A stretch of DNA of 64,000 bases, taken from the NCBI RefSeq assembly GCF_000350225.1, contig NW_005179258.1, positions 73,813 to 137,812 of the forward strand, written 5' to 3'. This document shows, in pieces, positions 43,022-55,390 of the stretch. Each line of letters begins with the position of its first letter. Position 1 is the first letter of the stretch. The notes beneath the pieces were generated by a model, which ran no database searches, was not told the DNA's origin, and worked only from the letters and a program-made list of their open reading frames with translations. The DNA is from Chondrus crispus. Lineage: Eukaryota; Rhodophyta; Florideophyceae; Gigartinales; Gigartinaceae. The translations under genes and the position numbers were made by a program.

Positions 43022-45287
43022 GGTCTCGGTCCCCTCTCTGCTCTTGGGGCGGGTATCGTGTGTCCGCCTGGCGGTAAGCGGGTCGATCCCGACGATCGAC
43101 TTCGTTACGACGGTACCCGCCTCCACGGGGGGCGAGGCGGGCGCCCCTACCCGATCGGTTCGGGAACCCTTGACGCGGGGGACAGCCCTCGCCCGCCGCT
43201 TGCCGGAGGAGATTACGCGCGCCGGGGCGCGTCTCCATCTGGTAGCGGTAGTTCCTGTACGCCGTGAACATTCGTTGTTCCGGCGACAGGAACGGGCACG
43301 CGTACATGGCATGCCCGTACGTACGGCATAGCCAGCACACGTACGCGCTGCCGTCCGTTGAGGCGAAGGTCGCCGCATGCCGCGCCTCCTCATCGGTGAG
43401 GAGGGGCACGCGAGGCGAGGAGCTTCCCTTATCTCGACTCGAGATATCGAGCTCGGCGACGCGGGGATCCGTGCCCTTTGCCACTCTCGGAGTGGCCGCG
43501 AATGCGGTCGCGTAACTCGATGTCGTTCCGGTCGACATCGGTGAGGAGGTTCGTGCCCCCACGGGCCCTGCTCCTTGCGTAATGAGCACAGGGTCGGCCT
43601 GCCACTCATCCTCCCCGATATGGAAGGTCGAGGCGGGCGAACTTGTCGCGGCGGACTTCGTAGTCCTGCCAGCCCTCCCTGCCGGTTTCGGATCCGGCAG
43701 AGGTAAACTGCGCCGAGCGCGGTACGTTGTACCTTCCGCCGTGGCGATACGGCGGATGGTCGGAAGATCGGTCTTCTGACTGCCTGGCAGCCTTTGCACA
43801 GTCTCGGATACTGCGGCACGGGTTGCCAGTGCAAGTCCCCGCACGAAGTAGTGCGCGAGGGACTGTTCGGAGAAGACTGCCGTGCATCGGAACGCGGCAG
43901 TCTTGAGTCGGTCAGCTAACGTGCTTTCCGTCTCATGCGATTGCTGTCGCGTCGTAGCGACAGCGTCGTACGCTTCACCTAACACGTCGTCCGTGAGGTA
44001 GCGTTTCAAGAATTGATTCACGAGCCCCGGCCAGCTCACGTCGTCGTGGAGCTGGCCGGCGCGGAGGCCACGAATCGTATAACTCGTATACAGGCGCTCC
44101 GCGTCGCGCTCGAGGAAGTGACCGAGGACTCGTACCGCAACACCTTCGGTCAGGTGTTGCGAGTTGAAGGTGATTCGGATATCCTTCAAAAACGGCAGCA
44201 GCTGGATCGGGTCGGTACCGTCGAAGCTGCGCATCGTGGGACGGATCCCACGACAGCGTTGGACGTACTTCGCGATCCGTCCCGCGTCACCCGAGGTAAC
44301 GAGCCTCGAGGTGTTATCCAAGCGGTACATACGATAGTCAGCAACGGTGCTGAACTCTTGGATCATCGTATGTACCGGCTGGAGCCCGGGTTCAGCGGGA
44401 CCCAGCGTGCCGAAGGAGGTAACCGGTAGCGTATGGACGTCTACCGGACCTGGATGCTCGGCGTAACTCGCCGGCGGGTAGCCGCCCCAGCGGGGATCGA
44501 CGGAGAACATCGGTTCTCCGTATCCGCGGGCGGCTCTTCCACGGTCCTGTTCGCCCGCGTACGATGCACGGTCCACTTGCCGCCTACTGATAGGCGGCAA
44601 GGCTTGGGTCTCAGACGCGAAGTTCGCGTCTATCGGAGGACGGCTTCCTTCTGCAGTCCGACTGGTAGCGGCACCAGTCGGACGCCAACCTTCGGGGGCG
44701 GCGGCGCTCGGAGGTACGGTACCACCGGGCCCTCTCGAGGGGGCACCGGGTAGCCTGTCGGCCATGGTACGTTCCATGTCACGGGCACGCCGGCGAGTGG
44801 CGTCGAGCTCAGCGGAGAGGTGCGCGAACGCACCCAATTGCTCTGCGGACGGAGAGGTTCGGTCCTCGGGTCGTCTCACCGAGGTCGGCCTCTCAGGGCG
44901 ACCTTGCCCGGACGGTCCGGGCGAGGCGAAACGGGAGTCTTCGACGAGCACTATCCGCGAGTGTAACTCGTCGATCAGTGCTCGGAGATTCTCTAAGGAC
45001 TGCGTCACTCTATCGAACCTCCCTTCACGCAGGGAGCGGAGTTCGGCCATACATCGAGTGTATACATGGTCCGATACATCGATCCGAAGGGAAGTACGGA
45101 CTTCCTCGATGTATTCGGCTATGCGTTCGAACATCTTCGCCGCTCTTTCCTCGGAGGATCCGAGCGACGGTTCGCTGTCACGAGGACCTGCGTCGCCGTC
45201 GCCCGACGAGGCGGATGGGGACTGCACAGCGGCCGGACTCAGATCCGCCGCTTCGGAGCGGATCGAGGGCTCAAACTCTTAGCTCAT
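43022..45287 (-). pseudogene. Ty3-2 gag, 5' part
   Basis: The start ATG at 45287 is followed by AGC and then TAA (45279-45281); Ty3-1 has CAA (Gln) there, so the third codon is a nonsense mutation. Beyond it the frame is open to the Ty3-3 insertion. A coiled-coil region (AAKMFERIAEYIEEVRTSLR) precedes a capsid-like domain (DPIQLLPFLKDIRITFNSQH) and a zinc knuckle CWLCRTYGHAMYAC. The right TSD copy of Ty3-3 is at 43022-43026; the rest of gag is at 27868-28199. Confidence 0.85.
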
Positions 45288-45348
45288 CTCGACGCGATCG
45301 GTTCGTGGAGGGAAGCGGAAGTCTTCTTGGAGATCGGACTCCAGGGTC

Positions 45349-45366
45349 TTCTAGGTCGGGAGACCA
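45349..45366 (-). promoter_or_regulatory. Ty3-2 primer-binding site
   Basis: TGGTCTCCCGACCTAGAA on the minus strand, one base from the 5' LTR. The complementary tRNA 3' end would be TCGGGAG acceptor strand, A73, CCA, with T-stem CTAGG. Confidence 0.8.
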
Positions 45367-45367
45367 C

Positions 45368-46042
45368 TGTAGCATAAACACCCCCAGCGATAGGGGTGTA
45401 TGCGCAGTTCGACCGAGACCCTTGTCGATCGGGAAGACGGGGGTGAAGCGGGACACCAGCAAACGGAACCGGGCAGCGGGCCCTGGTAGCGTGGTAGAGC
45501 GGGAACGGGGAGGACGCCGGTACGAGCGAGCGGTTCGACGCCTCGACGCCCCGGCGCGGTACTGGGTAACGATCCAGTACCGACGGGCGGAGGCGGAGCC
45601 GACTAGTAGGCGTACCGCGCGCGTCCTCAACCCGCGCTCGGTGCCGCTCTAAGGTAGTTAGCGAGCGCTACCTTAGAATATGCGGGAAGTCGGACCTTGA
45701 CGGTCGGTGGGTGACAAGTCCGTGCTTGTCTTCCTCCACCCCGCCGGTCCGCTCCATATTTAATATACAAAACAATCTATAACACTACAGTACCGAAGTA
45801 CTGTAGTGGACTACTGTAGTACAGATCGGACTGTCCTGTAATACTGTCAGCCATCGTGGCTGACAGTACACGTGTGTGTGCGCGCTTCCGTCCCGCGCGG
45901 TACACGTGTGCACGTGTGCGCCCGGTACCGGAGGGGTACACGTGGCCACGCGCAGTAGTACTGTAGAGCATCGGGCTCTACAGCACTAGATCCCGTTGTT
46001 TATCCAATCTAACTAAAAAGCCCCAGGGGGGATTATAATACA
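45368..46042 (-). repeat. Ty3-2 5' LTR
   Basis: 675 bp, TGTAGCATAA to TTATAATACA. It differs from the 3' LTR at about 15-20 positions plus an 8-10-base indel in a CACGTG repeat. The right TSD ccgcc follows at 46043. Confidence 0.9.
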
Positions 46043-47320
46043 CCGCCGGCTCGAGCCGGCTTACGTGGTTGGTCTGCGTCGGGGAGAAGGAGGGGTACGT
46101 ATCCTTCTTCTCGTGTCAGGGCGTCGGTCGGCGTCGCCTGAGACTCTTCCCCGTGCGCGCGGTCTCCGCTCCTTCTTCTCGGTACGACGCTTGTCCCCCG
46201 CTGTCCCCTTCCGAGAGGGTCCGGACTACGCGTGATCTGCGCGCGACACCTCATCGGAGGGGGGGGTCATACAGCGTATTCGTACGTTCTTGTGTGTCGT
46301 GGCTTGGAGCCATGACTTGGCGACCCCAGACGGAGGGAGCAGGGCTCATGCGTTCGTGCGGTCTTGCCGATTGACCTCGTATGGCGCGTCCGAGCAGCCC
46401 GCCTTCGCTGCGCCTTCTGCTCGCGTGTGCGCGTACCGTGCGCACGTGAGCTCCCTTTTCCCTTGAAATTCGAAAATCCCCCCTCATTTTTTTCGATTTT
46501 TTCTTTCTTTTTTAGGAATTGACAGTGGCGGTTGTCAGGGCTTGTTGTACCGGAGGTACGAGCCGCCAGCGGCTCGTGCCCAAACGTCCGAGTACAGGAG
46601 CTCTCTTGCCTGTACTGTACGGCCTCACGAGGCCGTAGTGGCGGTCCCCGTCGGACACTACCTCTCCATGGCTTGGAGACTCGCCGATCGGGTACGATCT
46701 CGTCGGCGCTCACATCGAGATGGGATTCCATTCCGACCCTTCCCGTCTTCGCTGAGCGGTCATGTGGGACATCATAGGGCTGCGACAATGCTCGCGCGAC
46801 GGCCTGTTGCAGACAGGGGCGGCCCGTTCTGGCTAGTACCGGAGGTGCTTTCATCTTCCTCGTCTCCTTGCGTCTTGCTCTGACCCCATTTCCCAGACGG
46901 CTCCCCACTTCCCGTACCACATCTTGGCTCCGCCGGCGCCCCCTTTCGGTCTGTACGTACAGCCCGGTCTTGTTGTGTCGTTTTCCGCGTTCCGTCTCAC
47001 CGATACGTCCCGGCTTCCTTATTATTTGTACGAGGGGCCCGGTGATTGCTCGTACTATCACAGTCCTTTCGCGCTCCTTTGGGGAGGTTCAGTTCCTTCC
47101 CTTATCTTCTTCAAATTATTTGTAAGACAGTACGTCCTGTCTTCGATAATGACCTTTTTTGACGGTGGCGCGTCGCCCGCGGCAGATTCGCCTGCCAATA
47201 CGGCTTGGCGTCCCATTACTTATCTCCGTTTTAGCGGTCCCCTTCGGGTCTCCTACTCTCTCGTCAGTCCAATTTAGGTCAGGCCGCCAGGGCTGATCTA
47301 ACCGCTACGGAGCGGTTAAG
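46043..47320. other. Rest of the Ty3-1 accessory region
   Basis: Continues from 20443 across Ty3-2. A perfect 16-bp palindrome GCCGGCTCGAGCCGGC lies at 46046-46061, at the insertion point. A 264-codon minus-strand frame (46267-47061) is Arg-rich and may be chance. A T-rich tract lies at 46480-46515. I see no recognisable gene. Confidence 0.35.
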
Positions 47321-47357
47321 GGCCCCCTCTTCAAGGCTGAACGTCCGCGTTCAGTTC
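47321..47357 (-). promoter_or_regulatory. Inner copy of the polypurine/pol-end motif, Ty3-1
   Basis: It encodes the last pol residues (NADVQP) and stop TGA (47331-47333), then AGAGGGGGCC. It mirrors 17327-17365 on the other side of the accessory region. Confidence 0.65.
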
Positions 47358-50300
47358 AGAGAGGAGGTCTGTACCTGTACGTGTCCGGAGTCTTTTGGCA
47401 TAGCGTGACACTAGCTCCTCGGGGACATGTGTACGCGATGTCCAGGTGGGTTGGTCGTAGTCCGCCCACTTGATGAGGAACTCCGTAGTTCCGTCCTCCA
47501 TGGTTCGATGCCGGAGTAGACGTTCGACGGCATACTGAGTACCCTCAGTGATCTTGTTGGCAAGGTCATCCGGGGTTGTCGTGCTCGTCCGCGGTGCACC
47601 CGTCGGCAGTGGCGCATACACGCAGCGATCTGCGGAGACGCGCTCGGTGACACCATCACGATCGATCGTGATGGTACGGCGGTCATTGGCGAGCACGCAG
47701 TAGGGTCCGACAGCGGGCGAGGCGAGCTTGTTCGATGTCATAGCCCCATCGGTGGGGTTGAGATATACGTATTCTCCGGGACGGAGGCGGGAATTAATAC
47801 GTCGTATGCGCTTATCGAAGTCGCGCTTGTAGCGAGCCTGCGTCCGATGCAGGCTCCCGTAGGCCTTCTGGATAGTCGAGTCCAAGGTCTTGAGGAACTC
47901 GGCACGTTGGCTCCCCCTATCGGAAGGGGGCGCGTCGCCGTCTGCCTGTCGGAGAGAGAACTCCGGCGGTGGCCTGCTGAGCACGAGCTCAAACGGCGTG
48001 GTGCGTGTGGTGCGATGTACGTGGGAGTTGTACGCATACGTAAGCGGCCCCACGTACACATCCCAGTCGTCCTGGTGTTCACACACGTAGTTCTTCAGCA
48101 TCGAGGCGATTGTTCAGTTATATCGCTCGACTTGCCCTTTCGTCTGGGGATGGTACGCCGAAGTGTACAAATTAGTTATCCCCAGAACACGGCACGTGCT
48201 GTGGAAGAACTTGGCATTAAACTGAGGGCCGTTGTCCGAAAGCAACGTGCGAGGGACGCCATACTTGAACACCCACGAGTCGCAGAACGCAACTGCGACC
48301 GTGTACGCTGTTATCGTGCGGAGCGCAACGACTTGCGTCAGCTTACTGAAGCGGTCCGTAATCACGAGCAGGAATCGTTTTCCTGTCTTCGTCTTGGGGA
48401 GCGGCCCCAAGATGTCGATGGCGAGGCTCTCGAGAGGCCTCGTAGCTGGGAACAATCTCAACCGATTGAGATATTTCCTCAGCTTGACCCGGTTCATCGC
48501 GCAGGTCCGACACCCTCGCACCGTGGCTGCCACGTCTGCAGCCAGGTGGAGCCAGTAGTACTCACGTCGAAGTGCGTAGTACATACGGTTCTGGCCCGGG
48601 TGCCTCGCGATGGCCGGGTTGTGGCACAGGCGAAGGAGCCTGGCGCGGAGCGTCCGAGGCACCACCACCTGTACGATATCAGGGTCGAAGGGGTGTCTCC
48701 GTTTGAGCACCCTTTGGTGGTCCTCGAAGAACGCGGAGTCTCAAGACTCAGACTGTCGTGCCAAAACGGTTTGGCAGAAGTCATCCACGCGTTGCTCCTC
48801 GGCTATCTCCTCTATCGTAAGAGGGGCCGGAAAGTCGTCCTGCCGTGGGGCGACCGGGGAGTCGAGCGCGCCAGCCTCGGAGTCTTCGGCGCGCTGGATG
48901 TCGGCGGCGTCGAACTCGTCGTTCTCCTCCAAAAACGAATTGGGTCCTTGGAGAGCGGGGGCTTCGTCGTCGCCTCTCGGTTCGTCGCGCGTCCGTACGC
49001 GCGACCTTGTTCGGGCTTCGGCTTGGTTCCGTGTCGTTACGAAGACATGGACGGCCTGACGATCACAGTTCGCGGTACAAGCGTGGTCCGCGAGCTCATT
49101 TGATACGTCTCGAACGGTCGTGCCCCGTCGAAGGTGGGAATGTCGTCATTCACCTCGACAGTGGGGCAAGGGTCACCGGGGACCTTCGGTGACACGAGGC
49201 GTGACAGGGCATCAGGCACCTGATGCACGCGCCCGGGGCGGTACTGAATGGTGAAATCGTATTCAGGCAGACGTAGCCGCCACCGGGTGAGTCTTCCGGA
49301 ACTGTCGGTGAAGGACATGAGCCACCTCAGAGCGTCGTGATCCGTTCGGACGGTGAACTTGGTTCCCTCGATGTACGGCCGCAGTGTGCGGACGGCCCAC
49401 ACCACGGCGAAGCACTCACGCTCCGTAGCGCTGTAGTTCCGTTCGCCATCGCTTAGCCAGTACGACCAGTACCCAACGGGGCGCCAATCGTTTGGCTCGT
49501 CGTGCTCCTGTAGGAGGGTGCACCCGAGTTGGTATGCACTGGCGTCAGTGTCCAACAGGTACGGTCGGCCGTACCGTGGTAGCGCGAGGATCGGCGGGGA
49601 GATCATCGCCGCCTTCAGGCTTTCGAAAGCCTGAAGCTGAACCTCCGTTGGGTTATTGAAATCGTGATCCGAGTCCTTGCGAGTTATATCGGTTAACGGA
49701 CGGGCAATCTTCGAGAAGCCCTTGACGAAGCGACGATACACGTTACACGCCCCGAGGAACGAGCGCACCTGCGTCAGCGTCCTCGGGAACGTGAACGTCT
49801 TGAAGGCGTCGATTGCCGTATCAGCCACGCTCAACTTACCTGGGGATATAACGTGCCCCAGGTAATGCACCTTCAGACCGAAGAAGCTGCACTTCTTGAG
49901 CTTGAGGGAGATGCCGGCACTCCGCAACAAGCTCAAGACGGTATCGAGATGCCTTGCGTGTTCCGCGTCCGTACGCGAGAGCACGATAACGTCATCGAGA
50001 TAGACGAGGCATATTTGCCAGCGGACTCCGGAGAGCATGATATCAAGGGCCCGTTGGAAGGTGGCCGGCGCCCCTTTTAATCCAAACGGCATGAACAAAT
50101 GGCGGTACGTACCCATATGTGTCGTGAAGGTAGTCTTATCCCGGTCCTCTGGAGCGACCGGGATCTGCCAATAACCGGAATTGCAGTCCAGCGTCGTAAA
50201 GACGGCTGCATCTCCTAACGAATCGATGCAGTCGTCCATACGCAGCGGGGGATACGAATCCGCTGCAGTCTTCGCGTTGAGACGCCGGTAGTCCACGCAG

Positions 50301-52069
50301 AATCAAAGAGAGCCGTCTTTCTTCGGTACGAGCACCACCGGGGACGCCCACTCGGTGCTCGCGGGCTCGATAACCCCTGCGTTCAACATCTTGTTGACCT
50401 CCTTCGCGAACATTTCGTGCATGGCCGGGCCCTTCCGATAGGGCATAGAACGAATTGGTTTCGTTCCCGGTTCGAGGGGAATGCGGTGCTCTGTGGCTTG
50501 GATCGTTCCGAGCGCACCGCTTCACAGACTCGAGTGCTTACGGAGCATTTCGAGCACGTGGCCACGGAGCTTGTCATCGTCGATGTATGACAGGTCGATC
50601 TCTTTTTCCCAATCCATCGGTGGATTTTCGGGATCCATCTGCTGGGGGGGTACAGTACCCTCCGCCGTCGGTTGGGTTATAAGTGACCGTTCGTCCGGGT
50701 CAACCCCTTCATTCCCAGCGGTTGCCTTCTCATCGGAGCTGGATCGGCCAGCTCCTGTCTCTCTGACTTGATCGGTCAAGTCGGTCAGGTGCAACGCGTG
50801 CGCGATCCCCCTAGCGACTCGACGTTCGGGCGTGAGGATCGCGATGGGGTTGCGCTTCGCGTATCCCACGACGGTGCCCTTCGGAAGCCGCCTCTCCCGT
50901 CGCGAGAAATTCGCGACTATGACTTCGAATGTCTGGTTCGGTAGGACTTTCGCGACGCCATTCGTCAGCCTCACTCCATGCCGGTGTTGGAGTGAGGGCT
51001 TGGGCTCCAGGAACACGAGACCCCTCCCCGCAGTTGTCACACGCACACGGGCTTGCGACATCGCGGGGATGGTAACCCAGCGGGCGATTCGGATCGCCTG
51101 CGGGGCCTCCTCACGGACCCCCGGACGACTCGTTTGGCGACCGTGTCGCCGGGTAGGGGAAGTCGGTTCCGCCTTCCCATCGACGATGGCTACCGAGCCA
51201 CCGTGACGAAGTTCGAGCTTCTGTCCGTCGATGTCGATGCTGCGTACGTGAGCATCGATGAACGCGGTCCCAAGTAGAACGGGAACAGCGAGTTGTTCGG
51301 CCATTACGAAAGGTATGCGGAACGTCGTGTTCCGCAACCGGACCACGAGGCGGACGACCGCCGTAAGTCGAAGCGGGTTACTGTTCGCGCCAGCCAGGCA
51401 GGGTAATGGCGCGTCCCGTATTACGTAGCGGGCCCAGTGGAGAGGGAGGTCGGCCTTCCTCACCAAGTTGTAGCCCGAGCAGGTGTCGACGGCGATCGTG
51501 TGGGGCTTAAACGCATTGCCTTCGGTAGCCATGGAGCCCAAGACGTTATATATTTTCGACGTCATGAGGCATACGAGGCCATCGACCACCTTGGGCGCGA
51601 CCTTATCGGTGAGGTCGTTCCGCCGGGGCCTTCGACTTCGGCGTTGGCCCCTCTTGCGTTTCCTTCGGCTCGAGCCGGGGGACGTTCGCGTCTCAGTGAC
51701 ACCCGTCCAGGTGCTGGAGTCCGTACGATGCGGACATTTCGTCGGCGACCTTGGGCTCACGGGGGTCAGGAGGTCGACCGACTCGTGTCGGTCGACGTTA
51801 ACCGCGTCTCGCTTGTTGCGCTTCACTGGGACCTCGGGTGTCCCGGTGATGCGTTCTTCCAACATCGGGTCTACGTGGGCCTCGGTGTTGGGTTTCTCCT
51901 GCAATGTCGACATTGCTGGAGTCCCCGTGCTCGACTCCGATAGCGGGGGATGTATTATCGGGCAATACCCCCCGTGTCCTTGGCGAGCACGCCGGGACCG
52001 GTCTAGTTCATAGGGAAAAGACGGCTCACGCGACCGCGTGTACGTAACCGTCTTTAACCTTTTTTCGAA
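47331..52069 (-). pseudogene. Ty3-1 pol: protease, RT, RNase H, integrase, chromodomain
   Basis: The domain order matches Ty3-2. Protease AVDTCSGYNLVRKA; RT LVYLDDVIVLSRT; RNase H LDTDASAYQLG; integrase LAIDILGPLPKTKTGKRF and LLSDNGPQFN with Glu in GQVERYN; chromodomain YAVERLLRHRTMEDG. Pol opens +1 to gag with a 44-nt overlap (52026-52069). Breaks: TGA 50522 (Trp in Ty3-2), TGA 50303 (Arg in Ty3-2), a 1-base deletion in a G run near 49125, and TGA 48114 four residues after the catalytic Glu. That last stop is shared with Ty3-2. Confidence 0.9.
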
Positions 52070-54618
52070 CTACCGGTGCTATCGGAGCTACCTCCCTGGC
52101 TATCGACAGCCGGGTCTTCTCCGGGTAGCCGCGTGGGTCGGGACGATCCCCCTGCGGCTCGGCAGCCTTGGAGAAGTACTCGGGTACTTCCGGGCCTTGA
52201 CCTGCGGCGTCCGGTCGTCGCAGGATATGGGGAACGAAGCGAGTCGGCTCTCCTTCGTGACCCTCCGTGGGTAGGTGGTACGGATCCTCTACCCAGTCTT
52301 GCAGGTACATTATCGTATTCTGTACCTGTTGGGGTAACCGAGAACGGTCTTGGTCCCCTCTCCCGCCTTGGCGGGGGTACCTTGTGTCGTCCTGGAGGTA
52401 GTTGGGCCGATCCCGACGATCGAGTTCGGTACGACGATACCCGCCTCGACGGGGGGCGAAGCGAGCGCCTCCACCCGACCGATTCGGGAAACCTTGACGC
52501 GGGGGACGACCCTCGCCGACCGCTTGCCGGAATAGATTGCGCGCCCCGAGGCGCGTCTCCATCTGGTAGCGGTAGTTCCTGTACGCCGTGAACATTCGTT
52601 GTTCCGGCGACAGGAACGGGCACGCGTACATGGCATGCCCGTACGTACGGCATAGCCAACACATGTACGCGCTGCCGTCCGTTGAGGCGAAGGTCGCCGC
52701 GTGCTGCGCCTCCTCATCGGTGAGGAGGGGCACGCGAGGGGCTTCACCTCCGGTATCTCGGTTGGAGATGTCGAGCTCAGCGGGCCGGGGGTCCGTACCC
52801 CTGGGCGCTCTTGGAGTGGCCGCGAATGCGGTCGCGTAACTCGACGTCGTTCCGGTCGACATTGGTGAAGGGGGTCGACCCCCTACTGGCCCTGCTCCTT
52901 GCGTAATAAGGACAGGGTCGGCCTGCCACTCATCCTCCTCGACATGGAGGGTAGAGGCGGGCGAACTTGTTGCGGCGGACTTCGTAGTCCTGCCAGCCCT
53001 CCCTGCCGGTTTCGAATCCGGCAGAGATAAACCGCGTCGAGCGCGGTAAGTGGTTCCTTCCGCCGTGGCGATACGGCGGATGGTGGGAAGGTCGGTCTTC
53101 TGGCGGCTCGGCAGCCGCTGCACTGTCTCGGAAACTGCGGCACGGGTCGCAGGAGCGAGTCCCCGCACGAAGTAGTGCGCGAGGGACTGTTCAGAGAACA
53201 CTGCCGTGCACCGGAACGCGGCAGTTTCGAGCCGGTCCGCGAACGTGCTCTCCGTTTCATGAGATTGCTGTCGCGCCGTCGCGACAGCGTCGTACGCTTC
53301 ACCTAACACGTCGTCGGTTAGGTAGCGTTTCAGGAATCGGTTCACGAGTCCCGGCCAACTCACGTCGTCGTGTAGTTGGACGGCGCGGAGTCCACGCATC
53401 GTATAACTCGTATACAGGCGCTCCGCGTCGCGCTCTAAGAAGTGCGCGAGGACTCTCACCGCAACATCTTCGGTCAGGTGTTGCGAGTTGAAGGTTATCC
53501 GAATATCCTTCAAGAACAGTAGGAGCTGGATCGGGTCCGTACCGTCAAAGCTCCTCATCGTGGGACGGATCCCACGGCAGCGTTAGACGTACTTCGCGAT
53601 CCGTCCCGCGTCACCCGAGGTAACGAGTCTCGAAGTGTTATCCAAGCAGTACATACGATAGTCAGCGACGGCGCTGAACTCTTAGATCATCGTATGCACC
53701 GGCTCGAGCCCCGGGCTCGGCAGGACCTAGCGTGCCGAAGGAGGTAACCGGTAGCGTACGGACGTCTACCAGACCTGGATGCTCAGCATAACTCGCCGGC
53801 GGGTAGCCGCCCCAGCGGGGATCGACGGAGAACATCGGTTCTCCGGATCCGCGGGCGGCTCCTCCACGGTCCTGTTCGTCCGCGTACGATACGCGGTCCA
53901 TCTGCCGCCTACTTCCGGGGATAGGCGGCAATGCTTGGGTCTTGGACGCGAGATTCGCGCCCATCGGAGGACGGTTTCCTTCCGCAGTCCGACTAGTGTC
54001 GGCGCCAGTCGGACGCCAACCCTCCGGAGCGACGGCGCTCGGAGGTACGGTACCACCGGGCCCTCTCGTGGGGGCACCGGGCAGCCTTGCGGCCATGGTC
54101 CGTTCCATGTCACGAGCACGCTGTCGCGTAGCGTTGAGCTCACCAGAGAGGTGCGCGAACGCACCCAACTGCTCTGCTGACGGGGACGGTCGATCGTCGG
54201 GACGTCTCGTCGAGGTCGGCCTCGTGGGGCGACCTTGCCCGTGTAGTACGGGCTGTGCGAGGCGTGAGTCTTCCACGAGCACCAGTCGCGAGTGTAACTC
54301 GTTGACTAGTGCTCGGAGATTCTCCAAGGACTGGCTGACTCGATCGAACCTCCCTTTACGTAGGGAGCGGAGTTCGTCCATACATCGCGAGTAGACGGCG
54401 TCCGTCACGTCTATACGGAGTGAAGTACGGACTTCCTCGATGTAGTCAGCTATGCGATCGAACATCGCAGCCCCTTGTCCTTCGGCGGACTCGGGCGACA
54501 GTTCGCGGTCTCGGAGACCAGCGTCGCCGTCGCCGAACGGCGGTGATGGTGCGTGCATAGCGGCCGCCCTCGGATCCGCCGGTTCGGACCGGATCGAGGT
54601 GGCGTATTCTTGACTCAT
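52026..54618 (-). pseudogene. Ty3-1 gag
   Basis: ATG at 54618 (MSQEYATSIRSEP). A coiled-coil region (AAMFDRIADYIEEVRTSLR) is followed by a Pro-rich linker, a capsid-like domain (DPIQLLLFLKDIRITFNSQH), a zinc knuckle CWLCRTYGHAMYAC and the C-terminal end KDGYVHAVA. A frameshift near 53710 and two TAA codons (53682 and 53583, both CAA in Ty3-2) break it. It preserves the uninterrupted version of the Ty3-3 target site. Confidence 0.85.
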
Positions 54619-54675
54619 CTGAACGCGTACGGACGCGGAGGAAAAAGAAAGTCTTCTCGGAAAGATCTCGGGGTC

Positions 54676-54692
54676 TTCTAGGTCGGGAGACC
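54676..54692 (-). promoter_or_regulatory. Ty3-1 primer-binding site (end deleted)
   Basis: It matches the other two sites but lacks the junction bases: GGTCTCCCGACCTAGAA directly abuts a shortened LTR end. About four bases (acTG on the plus strand) are missing, probably a later deletion. Confidence 0.7.
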
Positions 54693-55390
54693 TAGCATAA
54701 ACACCCCCAGACGACTGGAGGTGTATGCGCAGTTCGACCTGTAGACCCCGGATCGGAGAAGGGGTGAAGCGGGCTAACCAGCTACGGAACCGGGCTCGGG
54801 CCCGGGTAGCGGTGGTAGAGCGGGAGCGAGCAGGGACGCGCGCACGCACGAGCAGATCGACGCCTCGACGCCCCGGAGCAGAACTGGGTGACGTACCAGT
54901 GCTGACGGGCGGAGGCGGTTCTGTGCTCGCTCGCGTGCTGCGCATCTACTCCGGCTCGGCTCCGACTAAACGCGCGCGAGGAGCGAAGGCGACGTTTAGA
55001 ACAAGCTGGGTGGACTGACCTTGGCGATTCGTTGAGGACAAGCCCGTGCTTGTCTCCCTCCGCCGCCGTCGGTCCGCTCCATATTTAATATACAAAATAA
55101 TCTATCATAACACTACAGTACCGAGGTACTGTAGTGGGCTACTGTAGTGCAGGTCGGCCCGCACTGTAATACTGTCAGCAATGTCGAGGCTGACAGTACA
55201 CGTATCACTCGTGGTGGGTGTGCGCTTCGTTCGCGCGCTGTACACGTGTGCACGTGTATGTGCGTGTCCCTTGTCCCGGTGGTGTACACGTGGACACGCG
55301 CGGTTGTACTGTAGAGCTCGAAGCTCTACAGTAGCTGATCTAGTTCTTGATCTAATCTAATTTAAACCCCGAAGGGGAGGTTATGCTACA
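54693..55390 (-). repeat. Ty3-1 5' LTR
   Basis: 698 bp, starting TAGCATAA (two bases short) and ending TTATGCTACA. It differs from 16627-17326 at roughly 25-30 positions by eye. TSD gaaat follows. Confidence 0.9.

Larger units (their letters stand above)
20444..46042 (-). mobile_element. Ty3-2: chromodomain Ty3/gypsy element inserted in Ty3-1
   Basis: LTRs lie at 20444-21126 and 45368-46042, with TSD ccgcc at 20439-20443 and 46043-46047. Gag and pol are close relatives of Ty3-1, but the LTRs belong to a different subfamily (CCAGCGATAGGG where Ty3-1 has CCAGACGACTGG). Ty3-3 is inserted in gag. Without it the element would be about 10.8 kb. Nonsense codons in gag and pol make it inactive. Confidence 0.9.
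16627..55390 (-). mobile_element. Ty3-1: chromodomain Ty3/gypsy element inserted in Copia pol
   Basis: LTRs of about 700 bp lie at 16627-17326 and 54693-55390, with TSD gaaat at 16622-16626 and 55391-55395. The Copia frame passes cleanly from one side to the other once the element is removed. Sense order on the minus strand: 5' LTR, PBS, gag, pol with chromodomain, an accessory region with a long antisense frame, PPT, 3' LTR. Ty3-2 splits the accessory region. Several nonsense codons and frameshifts make it inactive. Confidence 0.9.
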
